Part shown: piece after piece, positions 18,960 to 29,259 of the stretch
How the letters are laid out: every line of letters starts with the position of its first letter
Numbering within the stretch: position 1 is the stretch's first letter
Origin: Kappaphycus alvarezii
Lineage: Eukaryota > Rhodophyta > Florideophyceae > Gigartinales > Solieriaceae
DNA length: 64,000 bases
Assembly: GCA_002205965.3 (NCBI GenBank)
Contig: NADL03000548.1
Span: 186,001-250,000 of the forward strand
Direction of reading: 5' to 3'
Position numbers and translations under genes: made by a program
The notes under the pieces: model-generated
What the model was told of the DNA's origin: nothing
What the model saw: only the letters and a program-made list of their open reading frames with translations
Database searches by the model: none

Positions 18960-19930
18960 AGTTCATTAATCAGAAACTTGGGCGAATTCTGCTGATGTTC
19001 CAGAAAATGGTTCCAGGATGTTTTACAATAGAAATTTGTGTGTTACGCGAAGATTAATGTCGGATATTTCTGCAAATTCCTCACGACTCGAAAGTCGGTG
19101 TACGTTTCAAAATTTCAAAGACAATGTACAGATTAGAAAACTTCCATTGGAAACATGAAAACATGGATGTTCGAAAGTACTGTGACGGATGTTTTACATT
19201 TCAGTAGTGAAAGGACTCTATCCAAGAGAAGTTGACACATCCAATTTCTCTGGAGTTGCCTGACCGCATATGGGGATCACGAGTCACATATTTCAATTTC
19301 AGTTTACCAATGACGAAGAGAGGTCATGATTTAATTACGACTTGTGTCGAAATGATTCGTCGAGTAAATTTACTGAAATAAAAACTGTTTTATACTGCTG
19401 AAGAAACGGCTAGTGACTTGTTTCCCAACATATATAAGAACCACGGTCTGCTGGACAATGTCACCTCGGACAGGGAAAGCATATTCATTTCAAAGTTTCG
19501 GAAGAAACTGATGGATCTTTGAGGTGTGAAACGAGGAGATTGTACTATCAGACAAACACATACAGATTGTGCTTCCTAAATTAAGCATTGGATGATCGAG
19601 AATAATCTCCGTTGTTACTTTTTTGGATCCGCAGAATGACAAGGATGGTCTGCTACCTTTTGTGTAGTTTGCGTACAACTCGGCTGTGAGCATTGATCTG
19701 GGTATGTAACTGTTTGAGATGGACCTTGCATAGGCATCTAGATCGCCATTTGACTTTTAAGCTAGCAGCAACATACCTGCTCAGAGTTTGGAATAATTTC
19801 ATTTAGGGCTCAAAGTTTCTCTTTAGGGTACTCAATTTGCCTACAGAATGGCAAAAACCCGAAAAAGCTGTTTATGCTTCGAGGCAAGACAATATTCCAG
19901 ATGATAATCTAGGCTCAAGCTATGATTCAA
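18960..19930 (+). pseudogene. Integrase remnant (old element)
   Basis: Zinc-finger region: HDSKVGVRFKISKTMYRL with NFHWKHENMDVRKYCDGC. Catalytic core: YFNFSLPM where Asp is expected at the Asn, then TSDRESIFISKF (second Asp kept), then AS*IKHWMIEN where the catalytic Glu codon is now a stop. One of three catalytic residues survives. Multiple frameshifts are present. This would be inactive. Confidence 0.7.
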
Positions 19931-19959
19931 CCGTTCATTATTCACTGATATGTATTCTA

Positions 19960-20405
19960 GGACGCAAGAATCGAAAAATCTCGGTGCGCGGAAGTTTGGA
20001 CCATTTGTCGTAGAGGAGCTCATTCGTAAGAACTTTGTTCAATTGGATCTCCCTTTTCACCTCATTATTCATCCAATCATTCATATCATCTAAACAACAC
20101 CACAATTGAAGCCGCAAAATGATATTTCTGTACGCATTCTCCCTGTGATTGAACCTATTCAATTGACTGCTGGAACAAAACAAAAAGTTGAAGCTGTTTC
20201 GGCTGACAAGTAATTTGGTTGTGGATACAAGCTCCTGTTTTCAATGTGTAGTGATACAAACTATGATGCGGAGTGACAAACAACAAGGGACTTCGTAGAT
20301 GTGATGGAAGATGGATCTGTCATGGTAACTCGAGCTTTCCAGTATTTTATTGGGAAACACAAAACACTGCCGCAGTATCATAGACGAAGACTTCAATAAT
20401 ACAGT
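19960..20405 (+). pseudogene. Integrase C-terminus and chromodomain-like end (old element)
   Basis: ARKFGPFVVEELIRKNFVQL...PFHLIIHPIIH is the 'G(P)F.V......A..L.LP...IHPV.HV' segment of Ty3-type integrases. After it come GCGYKLLF, then DAE*QTTRDFVD, then YFIGKHKTLPQYH. This fits a chromodomain tail ('G..Y......G...HDA.W.P..DF'), the mark of chromoviruses. Stops interrupt it. Confidence 0.55.
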
Positions 20406-20416
20406 GGGATAATACT

Positions 20417-20907
20417 GTACCAATGTCTCCAGTACACCATTAAGGAACTTGTTCGCTATCGTTATTCCAATTCGCTTTAACACAGTTGTGTGGTAGAGAA
20501 ATTGCATCGTCTTGGATGGACTTAGAAGCTCTGTATAGCCTGCTAGCAACTTTATTACTGCGTTTTTATTTTTTAATTGTATTTATTCGACTTGGAGTCC
20601 CACGTCATCGTTTTATTTACTGAACTATATTCTAGGTACTACCATTCTTTAATTGCAGCTCTACTTCCTAGGAATTTATACTGGGTTGACAAAAGTATAG
20701 AAATTTCTAGAGTAGAGCTACAGTACTCTCAATAACTTTATTTTAGAGTAGAGCTACAGTACTCTCTATAAAAGGGGGGTACCATTTGGATTCTAGTGGT
20801 AATCCAGGTACACTCCTTTGACCCTGTGCCCCAAACTTTCAGAAACAGACTGCCATCATCTATGCTACTCCTTTAGCATCGTTCCGGCTGCCTCCCTATC
20901 TGTTCCA
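20417..20907 (+). repeat. 3' LTR of the old Ty3-type element
   Basis: Aligns with 4970-5428. It is slightly longer because the block TAGAGTAGAGCTACAGTACT is present twice (near 20718-20741 and 20744-20773). TATAAAAGGGGGG occurs at about 20776. It ends CTGTTCCA. Confidence 0.65.
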
Positions 20908-21203
20908 GAATACCGTCGGCAAGAACTTCCAAGACGTCGCTTTCGTCGACATAGCGCCCAGATGAATTCGATGTTTGAATGACATGGTCAGGCATGTGAG
21001 TGTGAGAGCAGTGACTATATTCGGACCAATTAGTTCCATCCTCATGCAAGTAGTTGTTGCCTTAGCCGCTTTATGACGTTTAGAAAAGGAACGCTGTCGT
21101 AGCCGTTTCATCCAATGCAGATGTCACGCGCGCGCGTGACGCATTTTTTTGTCTCCCTCCTCCTCTGAATTTAACATACTGTAGCACCTTCTCCTTCGCG
21201 AAT
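20908..21203. other. Flank of the old element, with a 16-bp CG palindrome
   Basis: TCACGCGCGCGCGTGA at 21124-21139 is a perfect palindrome of CpG steps. A 71-residue minus-strand frame (21111-20896) lies to its left and the candidate gene at 21204 to its right, so it could sit in a divergent promoter. No family recognised for the minus frame. Confidence 0.35.
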
Positions 21204-21536
21204 TTGCTTACAAACACGGTCTTCACTCGTACTCTTTTACTTCGCTCAACCCAAAACAGGTACTACCTATTTTCTCCTGTCCGGCTTACTCTTTCTGCGG
21301 TCCTCTCCAAATCTACAGCCGTTCCACCTAGATATTTTAATACTGTATCCAACCCTCTAAGTCAATCCCAAATCAAGGTATTTTTTCTTTTGCTTATATT
21401 CTTCTCAAGTCCATTTTTTTGAGGAAAAGAGTGCAAGCATATTACTGTAAATTCCCTTTTAGATTTATTTTATTTCTTTCAAATCTACGGAATGCGCCCT
21501 CCGGAGCCTACTAGACCCCTTCATTCTAAGATTAAA
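21204..21536 (+). CDS. Possible small two-exon gene with mitochondrial-targeting-like N-terminus
   Basis: From ATG 21204 the frame gives about 58 residues rich in Arg, Ser, Thr and Leu with no acidic residue (MLTNTVFTRTLLLRSTQNRY...), the composition of a mitochondrial presequence. A donor-like AAG/GTATTT at about 21377 and an acceptor TTTTAG at about 21462 would remove a ~85-base intron. They would join a short second exon in frame (IYFISFKSTECALRSLLDPF) that stops at about 21536. The product is unknown and the intron is inferred from signals only. Confidence 0.25.
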
Positions 21537-21624
21537 CCCTCCCTGATCATTCTACTCACCACTTTTCTACCTCTACCCATTCAAAACACCTTCAAACGCC
21601 AACTAATCCCCAAATTACACCAAA

Positions 21625-22130
21625 ATGAAGAACTTATGCCTCTCTAACGCCATTTCCAAAACTCGCCACCCTGGCCCCCTAAACGTCATTCCCCTACTCC
21701 CTTTCGGCCCTACTGCCCGCGATGAATATCTCCGCTTGCAAACTAAGAAGAAGGTGGTCGAGTTCGTTCGTTGTTTGTTCATCGAGGATGAGGCGGAGGA
21801 GATAAGTGAGGAGCAGGAAGGGGAGGTCGAGGATGGAACTAGGGAGACTTATGAGGAGTGGGCGGCCCCGGGACTGATTTACTAGGAGTAGGACGAGAAG
21901 TAGGACGAGGGGGGAGGACATGAAATGTGTTAGAATGGTGGGGCGGGGACTGGAAAATATGGACCAGGTGGTCCCGACGCTGGAACAGGATGGGGGCATC
22001 TTTAGTGGCTTCGAAGTATCCTAGGAGGAGAACGGGAATTGTAGGCCATTCGCTGATCTCTTTAGGGACTGTTTGGTTGGTATGGATATTTTGGAGGAAG
22101 AGTTTGGCTACGACCCCGAGGACTAAGACT
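21625..22130 (+). CDS. Acidic unrecognised coding segment(s)
   Basis: An 86-residue frame from ATG 21625 has a basic-hydrophobic first half (LPFGPTARDEYLRLQTKKK) and a very acidic second half (EDEAEEISEEQEGEVED). After its stop at 21885 another frame is protein-like (MVGRGLENMDQVVPTLEQDG, then FADLFRDCLVGMDILEEEFG) to about 22125. It could be one gene with an intron or a frameshift. No domain recognised. Confidence 0.25.
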
Positions 22131-22175
22131 GTTAGGAAGAAATCTATATATTTATCCTGATAGTATCTGCTGTTA

Positions 22176-22584
22176 GTCTTTCGTGTTCACACGATTCCAT
22201 TTAATGTATCTTCTGGTACTCAATATGTTTATATGAGACTTTAGGGTTAGCCAAAAAGTCTATGTGAGCTGAGTAAACTGATTCCTCTTGTGGAGGGAAA
22301 GCAAGTTGGCAGACAGTTCCGAGTCAAGTCCAAAGTAGTTAGGAAGTTGAGAGTCAACTTTAGACCCAAGAAAAATATTCCTAACGATGGTCACAGATCA
22401 TCAGTGGTAGACCCTGTCCCTTCTATACTTGCTCGTAGCCCTCACAAATGTCTTCCTTACCCACCCCTTCCTGTTCGCTCAACTATACTACAGTAGCACT
22501 TCTTTCGATTCTGTCGCTTGCAAAACCTCCTTCTTAGGGTAACTGGTTCTGATAATTTCTCCTTCCGACGATTTAACCTTATCA
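22176..22584 (+). repeat. Diverged partial LTR of the young Ty3 family, opposite orientation
   Basis: About 400 bp match the reverse complement of LTR positions 5437-5840. Shared blocks include TTCACACGATTCC, GAGACTTTAGG, GCAAGTTGGCAGACA, GGAAGTTGAGAGTCAACTT, CATCAGTGGTAGACCCTG and CCGACGATTTA, ending in ATCA at 22581-22584. It is truncated at its other end. It is clearly older than the three LTRs at 5.4-13.7 kb. Confidence 0.75.
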
Positions 22585-22739
22585 GTAGAGTCCCCTTTAG
22601 CTTGCCTAGCGCCTGATTTACAAGACTATTTCCTCCATTTCGTTCCAGTGTCGTACATGTTAGTCCTCCCTCAGTGGGAAGACGCCAATTTCTTTAAACA
22701 GCAAAGCACCCTAACGTTTCCCACTCTCGTATAAAATTT

Positions 22740-22910
22740 CGCTGCCTTCCAAAAGAGAATGAGCATCTTTAACCAGCTTATCTCACTTGCTGCAACGAGA
22801 AATACGGAAGGATGATTACTTCATCGCCAATTCCGCTAGAAGTAGGCCGGTTCCCGTTCCAATGTCTACCCTCAGAGGTTGGAACCTCGGACGCTTATGT
22901 GATGCTAATC
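22740..22910 (+). pseudogene. Non-LTR retroelement C-terminal fragment
   Basis: Frame-broken similarity to the better copy at 53.4-53.5 kb: RMSIFNQLISLAATRN matches the RAFNPLTSLNAA block, and SARSRPVPVPMSTLRGWN matches GRNRLVPVPISTLGGWH. Short and degenerate. Confidence 0.45.
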
Positions 22911-23407
22911 GACCTCGCATAAAATTTGAAAGTGAGGACCACAAAGACAGATGGGAAGGTTAAAGAGGTCCTCGCTCAAAGAGCAAATCAAAGGATCAAT
23001 TTGTAATGCTTCATGGCTGACTAAATGTCTCCAGCCCGTTCCCAAAGGTGATTGGAGCGCATTGCTGATATACTATTCTGTATTCTCACATCCATCATGC
23101 TTAATGCTTTTAGGAACAGATAGCCACACTTTAGCAAATGATACAGCATAGATTCTCACGAAAACGCTCTGGATGTCACCGATGCACATCTCTATGCTAA
23201 GTCACGCCTCTCTTGGTGCGCTGCAATGGCCAGAAAAGCTGCTAATCTCTTGGAACTCGCCAAAAAAATCACACTACGGCGATTCCTTCCAGGAACTTCA
23301 CCTCCTTCCCATTCGTATAGAGTGTCGATTTGGTACTTTAATATTTGACAGGTGCAGATCGGCTGCCCCCCGGTGTATGCTAAACGTGTTCAGGATAATG
23401 TTTAGTG
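22911..23407. other. Degenerate sequence, no gene recognised
   Basis: Several short plus-strand frames (22951-23151, 23173-23445) without motifs. Probably retroelement debris between two oppositely oriented non-LTR fragments. Confidence 0.35.
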
Positions 23408-23690
23408 TCATTTGTGCGCCTGAAGGGCTGGCTCAAAGCCTGTAAGAAGGCATGCTACATTGGACATCACTGCTGCTGCCGCATACATCTGGGTTAAAAC
23501 CGCTCGAACCGTCCCGTTTGTGTCCATTGCCCAGACAGCCATGTTCCGCGCCACGTCAGTTGGCACTACGTAAGCCTCCAGAATCTTTCCTCCTTTTGCG
23601 ACTGGTCTACTTCGCTCTAGAAAATGGCGTCTGTTCCCTGCTCCGTAAACCTGGACAAGACCCCAACGGGTTACATCCACAGGTCAAGCA
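23408..23690 (-). pseudogene. Non-LTR retroelement C-terminal fragment, minus strand
   Basis: YVVPTDVARNMAVWAMDTNGTVRAV...SNVACLLTGFEPA matches the ends of the copies at 39.5 kb (RVPTDVARYKAARSMEAYG) and 53.6 kb (TSNAACLLAGLPSTFW). Only about 90 residues remain. Confidence 0.55.
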
Positions 23691-24140
23691 CCTCGTGTCT
23701 GAACTCCAACTGTCCACCCGCCTCCACACTGTAACTGTGAAGCATGACTATGGGATCTGTCACGAGGTGTCGGCAATCTTATGTGATCTGCTACCTCGTG
23801 TGAAAGCATCCAAATTTGCAAAGCGTGGTTTGAACCGCTCCAAAAGGGACCTTTTTTCGCAATATTTGATGTCTTAAGGTCAGATTCTCACTCGGGTCCG
23901 TCTGTTCTCCAAAAAGAAAGGCCCATATTGAACTACCCTGTTTGCATCAGACCTGACAACAGCCGCCTTTAGGTTGCCCGATGAAGGATTTTGTCCGCAT
24001 GACACTTCACGCTGCTTGATATCTGCATACTGTACCGTCAATTAATGAAATTCTGAAATTATCTGACTGTCCAAGGATCTGTAAGCATACTAGAAAAATA
24101 CTGCAAGTAACTTTGGAAAGGCTGAAAGAAAAAAAGTTTT
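23691..24140 (+). other. Protein-like but unrecognised remnant
   Basis: Plus frame to 23877 reads VKHDYGICHEVSAILCDLLPRVKASKFAKRG. Reading continues past a stop with ILTRVRLFSKKKGPY and ASDLTTAAFRLPDEG. It looks like a decayed coding region. No family recognised. Confidence 0.25.
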
Positions 24141-24149
24141 TGTAAAAGT

Positions 24150-25480
24150 CCCCGACGGACCCCTTGGCACGCTCGGCATCGTCCATCGCCAGCAAAGCTT
24201 CGCACAGTGATTACTCTCGCAGCATAAATCGAGTTTTACGATCATCCTTGCTATTAAGCCTTGACAGTGAGACAATAGAATTCTCCCAAGACGCTGCAAT
24301 CGCCAGCCACATGCAGTCTGTCCCAACTGGCGCCCAAGCTCAATTACAGTTTGCTAACCTGTCGATCGTCACGACGGCGATCGCACACCCACGTCTCCAG
24401 CACGTGAAAACTGAGATGACAAGGAATTTCTTGAATCAGTATGATAAAATTTTGGGAGAGCTCGCTTCCTGCGCGAGTCAGATCGCGCGCAGTGCACTCT
24501 CAACAGACGTTGCTCAGCCCGTCGCACTAAAGTACTGCTTAAACCAAGAGTAACTTGAATCACTTCTCGCACGTGGGTTTATTCCCGGTGAATTAACCTA
24601 TAGAGATCTAGGAGATGAAAACGGAGAACCTCTTTGGAATCTGAAGCATTGGCCACAAAGACTACTCTGACCATTGTCAAGTTCAAACGTTTAGTGAAGA
24701 TGGAGCTCAAGACCAACTTGCGTGATGACAACGCTGTCAGTCGAACACGCAAACTGTTTGTCTCTGACAACGGATTGCTACGGAGGAATGATGTGATCTG
24801 GGTTATCAAAGAGAAACTAGAACTATCCTTGCGGTAAGTAACTTCAGCCTACCGAACGGAAACAATGCGGACGCGCCTTGAATCAGATTTTTCCTTCGGG
24901 TACCAGCACCTCGAGTATGACTTCACAGCCTTTAGGCAGCACAGTGTAGAACTCTCGAAGGCATTCCAGACGCCTGACATAGACCCTTCCAAAGGCAAAA
25001 ACACTGAATCCGATGAGCGCGAAAAGGAGAAAGAAGAAGGTTGACATCCCTACACCCACACGGCGAAGCCCAAGAACAAGACCCGAAAGATTCGGGAGCC
25101 GCCGCTTTGTCTCTACGAGCTATGCAGCTCACGAGTAATTCGGCATTTGATCAAGGATTGAAAAAAATGTCCTGATAACATGAAGAAGGCTTTGCTTGAA
25201 AATCACTTCACAGAACTTCGAAGAAACGGGCCAGCTGCAAACTCTTGCTCCAACAGGACCATGTCGGCCGCATTGCTACAAATAAGCCTGGAAACAATAA
25301 GAGTTCGGATACTTCTTGCACAGTGCGCTTCTTCGACGGCTCTGCATTCACTCTGGCAATTGATCGTTGCGATGATGGGGCGGATGACAAGATAATCTCG
25401 CCCAAGATAGCCGAGCAAGATGTAATCAAGAAACTCGGCAGAATGCGATTCATCAAGCCTATCGTACTCCAAGTTACTAA
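24150..25480 (+). pseudogene. Gag-protease remnant of an LTR retroelement
   Basis: Consecutive frames with stops give NFLNQYDKILGELASCASQ, VAQPVALKYCLNQE, then ELKTNLRDDNAVSRTRKLFVS, LRTRLESDF-type residues, a basic linker, LCLYELCSSRVIRHLIKD (a Cys-His segment), then MKKALLENHFTEL and VRFFDGSAFTLAIDRCDDGADDKIISPK. From memory this series resembles the gag-protease polyproteins common in oomycete genomes, with RCDDGADD near the protease start. I cannot check by search. The catalytic motif of the protease is not certain. Nothing of an RT follows; a pogo transposase relic abuts at 25.5 kb. Confidence 0.5.
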
Positions 25481-25495
25481 GCTTTTGTCACTCCC

Positions 25496-26561
25496 GTGTT
25501 TGTAATATCGACGAATTTGTTTATTTTATTATATGCCACCGGATTGAAATATTTCTTCACGACATATATCAGGTCGATAAAAGAAAACAATTGTGCAACT
25601 AAAATCGGCTGTTGCAGCTCCGATGGTATCCAGGAGTTTCCCGTTATGATGATTTGGGAGTCTAGTCGTCCTAATTGTTATAACAAGGAAAACGGTCAGG
25701 AGATGGGATTCGACTACTATCATAATAAGAAGTCGTGGATGAATGCGGTTCTTTTTTTGAGTTGTTGCAAAGTTTCAACCGGTTCATTGAGCATTTTGTT
25801 GGCCATAGGATTTTTATTGTTCATTGACAACTGCTCATTGCATGGAACGAAAGAAACAGTTCCCATTTACTGTTTGCTCAGATTGAATTTACCTCCCAAC
25901 ACTATATCTAAAGTTCAACCCTGTGGTACTAATATAAAACCATCATTGAAATGTGGATTTCGGAAGCTTCAAATGGAGGGAGTATTGGACTTGGTCGATG
26001 TCGATGCAACGAAGATGTGCAAGCTCGGTCAGTTGACTGCTATGAAATTGGTTACAAATATATGGAGTGCAATGGCTGCTACGACAATAGCGAATTGTTG
26101 GAAGTACACCAATCTCTTGCGCGATAACTCACCAGTTGTTAATTCTATCTCTAAATTACTGAATAAGTCTCCCTCACAGCTAGAATCAGATATTGCTTCA
26201 GCTGTTTTGTTTACCAAACAGTATGTCTGTGGAGCAGTTCTTAAATCCTGAAGGCGATGATAATGTATCTGAGGGTGTAGATGAAACATATATTGTTAAT
26301 GACAATGTTACTCAAATCAGTACAGTGAATGACCAGGGAACGTCTGAGGAGGAGAGATATGAGGAACAGGGTGACTTTAACGTTGCATGTTTAAAGGAGC
26401 AGCTCCGAACTATTGCGATAGTGAAAATTATTTGGCTTTCGAGAATTCCAGTGGAGATATCTGGGATAAAGTGTTTGACGAGCTCACAGAAGGAGCTGCG
26501 AAGGCTTAGTCATGAGAGCCAGTCCCTGTACCGAATTGAGGAGTACTTGAAGCCGTCGTAG
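25496..26561 (+). pseudogene. Pogo/Tigger-type DDE transposase, inactive
   Basis: The 251-residue frame has the DDE_1 order: KIGCCSSDGIQEFPVMMIWESSRP, then SWMNAVLFLSCCK, then LLFIDNCSLHGTKE (second catalytic Asp, residue 111), LNLPPNTISKVQPCGTNI, and ATTIANCWKYTNLL. The first catalytic Asp is missing (YATGLKYF where an acidic DETGLF-type motif is expected). The third is replaced by Gly in QPCGTNI, so only one of three remains. After a frameshift at about 26210 the C-terminal tail continues in another frame (MSVEQFLNPEGDDNVSEGVDE). The usual N-terminal helix-turn-helix is not visible upstream. Terminal repeats were not found. Confidence 0.75.
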
Positions 26562-26569
26562 ACAGTACT

Positions 26570-28000
26570 TGAAGTTGCCCCCGACCACTGAAGTAAAGGA
26601 TATTCTATGGCTCATGCTGGAACGGCACAGAGGCCTTGTATTCTTTTTCTCGCTTACCTGCATTTGCTGCTTTCGCTGCATGCAGAGTATATCTACAAAG
26701 TTCATGCAATTAAGCCGGAAATACTGTAGATATTTATTAACCTTATGTGTCCATGGAAGCTGAATTCGGGAGCTGAACGACAAAATTGATGGGTACTCTA
26801 ATCATTAATCTACAGTTTGGCAGTATATAGTAGTCCATATTTGACAATCTTGCAGGGCAGTTAGAGTTAGTTCTGAGTCTGGTTTGATCTGAGATGGAAC
26901 TAGTTTGAGCGGGAAAGGTTTAGGTTTTTACTCATGGAAGATATTTTTGATCCAGTAAACACATACTGATCATTCAACGGAAACGAAAATACAGGGAGCA
27001 ACTTTGCTATCAATCTTTGTGTACTGTGCAAAAAAATGAATGATATTGAGGAGTACTGAAATATCATACCGCCATGGAAGTCATGATAGCTCAAATTACA
27101 TATGAAGGTCCTTTGGTTTCGATGATACAGAAAAAGAAACTGGAATAGTCTTGCGTGGTAACCGTAGTTCCCCGTTCATACCAGCTGCTCGTAAGCATGT
27201 ATGGGTTGAATGAATTGATTGGCAAGATTGGTAATTTGTGGACGGAAACTTCACAAATATGTGCATTTAGCGGATTGAATTGATATCTGCCTATTCGAAA
27301 AGAATAGAGGACGGTAAAATCTTGTTCCGTAGAAAATCACTCTAATTATTACGCGAATCGATTAGTTGCTGTGTTTTTTGTGATAAAATAAGAGAAAAGA
27401 AAAGACCTATCATGGAGGCTAAAGGATTCACGGAACCAATATTTCACCAGACATTTTTTTTTGTTTCCATGGCTTTAAATTATATTCAAATGGAATAAAA
27501 AACGTCTAGACTTAATCTACAGAATTAAATGCACATTAGAAGAGCTGTAAATATAATTTGAAATGTGTTTTAGATATCAGTTCGCCTGATCAGAGAAAAA
27601 AGAGTAATCTGTAGAGTGGATACCAACAGTGACTGATAGAAGGTGTAAGTTATCTGCAAAGGCTTTAAGACCTCAAGGAGGGTAAATACTGTTCCTAATG
27701 TCGAAATATGTTCTGAAATATTGAAATCTCGTCTATTATCGTGTTCATTTTGAAAAAAAGGGAGTTGAGTGGATTTTGTGGGTCACCAGGTAGTTTTCTG
27801 AATAGTATCGCCCTGGGATGATATGGGATGATATTGCAAGCCTCTCTGGTAAACAAGAAGCCGACAGTTTCTGACATGCGAGTTATTGAGGGAGGTATTA
27901 AATGAAACTCATACAAAAAGTTAGTAAAATTAAAGCAATGTTAGGTCTAGCCATTCTCGGTTGAAATAAAAATTGAAAAAATTCTTTGTTACCGAGCAAT
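26570..28000. other. AT-rich DNA, no gene recognised
   Basis: Short frames on both strands only. Transition from the transposon-rich segment into AT-rich sequence. Confidence 0.45.
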
Positions 28001-28614
28001 AACCGTCTCATTTGCTTCAAATTGCTTTGGGTAAGATATCTGGTGGCAGAAAACCGGTACCTGACCCAGTTTCGTTTCCCTATATAGAAGGAAATATGTG
28101 TCCCCTTACCAGAGGAAGATCAATTCATCTTTATCCTTCAATTCAAAATCTTTATGAAAGTTTATTTTCTTTTAGGAATTCTACTTTAGTTAATTGCCAA
28201 TTTATGTTTTTACATGTAACCGTTTCAATTATTTTCAATCAATGACCTCATTTTCATCATAGGTCTCCCTTTTCCTCCCAAATTAGTTTGTTCAAAATTT
28301 CTTATTTAATAAAATCCATAAAACTACCAATTGAACCGTGGAAAACAACTTTTTGATGTTGTTTGTTAAAAATCTTAGAATGATATCCTTTTACGAAGAA
28401 TATCTGCATTGAAAATATTCACATCTGGTATAAAGGACCTCATCTATCAACAACCTCATTTTTTGACACTTGCAGGAAGGCTAGAGCTCCATCTGTTGTA
28501 AGAACGGCAGAGACCAATCATCCGAGCTTGATATTGTACTCATCTGTCGCGGGATTATCGGAGCCTTGTATACTTGAAGAAATGTATCTCTTTACTTTAC
28601 CACAGACATTTGCA

Positions 28615-28850
28615 GGTGCGACAATACCCCGCGGTAACAAACCAAAAAGAATTGGGTTTGAATAGGGTTGCTAAACTATTCATATTGTGGGGCGCGACAT
28701 ATTACAGACGCGGCGCACGTGGGCCAAATCCCTTAACTAAGTTACTGATAAAGCCGAATATTCACTTCGTCGAGCATCCGCTACCGGTTGCGACGGCGGC
28801 AGGGTATTCGTTGGTTACCTTCGACGTCGTCGCAGACGGCGATTCAAGTG
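28615..28850 (+). CDS. Candidate internal exon of an unknown host gene
   Basis: An open frame is bounded by an acceptor-like TTTGCAG/GTGCG at about 28614 and a donor-like CAA/GTGAGT at about 28850. It reads QVRQYPAVTNQKELGLNRVAK...HPLPVATAAGYSLVTFDVVADGDS. It is markedly GC-richer than the AT-rich surroundings, with CG-containing codons, which suggests conserved coding. No family recognised and the flanking exons are not identified. Confidence 0.3.
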
Positions 28851-29259
28851 AGTCGAAGGTTAACCGCACAAACTTTCATCCCATTTTAGATCGTCCTAGG
28901 AGGACTTCACCGTGGATGGCTGCTTCAGAAAGGGGACTAGAGATAAAATGATTCGAAGATGCAATTTACAATCTTTGACAGCCCCAAAAAGATTTTACAT
29001 AACGTGCAAAAGACAAAGATTTTTGGTAAATATTTGCGGTTCTGGTGTAGTGAATTTTAGCTGTGAGGAATATGTTCAATTGCATATTAAACCAACATAG
29101 CCTAAGTATACGTATATTTTCTGAAGAAACTAACAGTGGCCAGATTCATTCGCTGATTTCATCGATGGCTCTTAATTTCGTAGAAAATTTGAATACTGCA
29201 AAAAAGTTGCTCTTGCTATTGTTGCTCGCCATCATCATGAATTATTGCATATAGTGAGG

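Larger units (their letters stand above)
4970..20907 (+). mobile_element. Old Ty3/chromovirus-type LTR retrotransposon, decayed and interrupted
   Basis: The order on the plus strand is LTR (about 4970-5428), primer-binding site, gag (14.4-15.3 kb), protease (15.5-16.0 kb), RT (16.0-16.6 and 18.0-18.35 kb), RNase H (18.35-18.85 kb), integrase (19.0-19.9 kb), chromodomain-like end (about 20.2-20.4 kb), LTR (about 20417-20907). Two insertions interrupt it: the three-LTR element at 5437-13675 and a ~1.4-kb piece at about 16606-18029. Without these the element is about 6.3 kb. Every coding domain carries stops and frameshifts, and the LTRs have diverged clearly. I find no convincing target-site duplication, so the exact ends are approximate. 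Confidence 0.75.
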
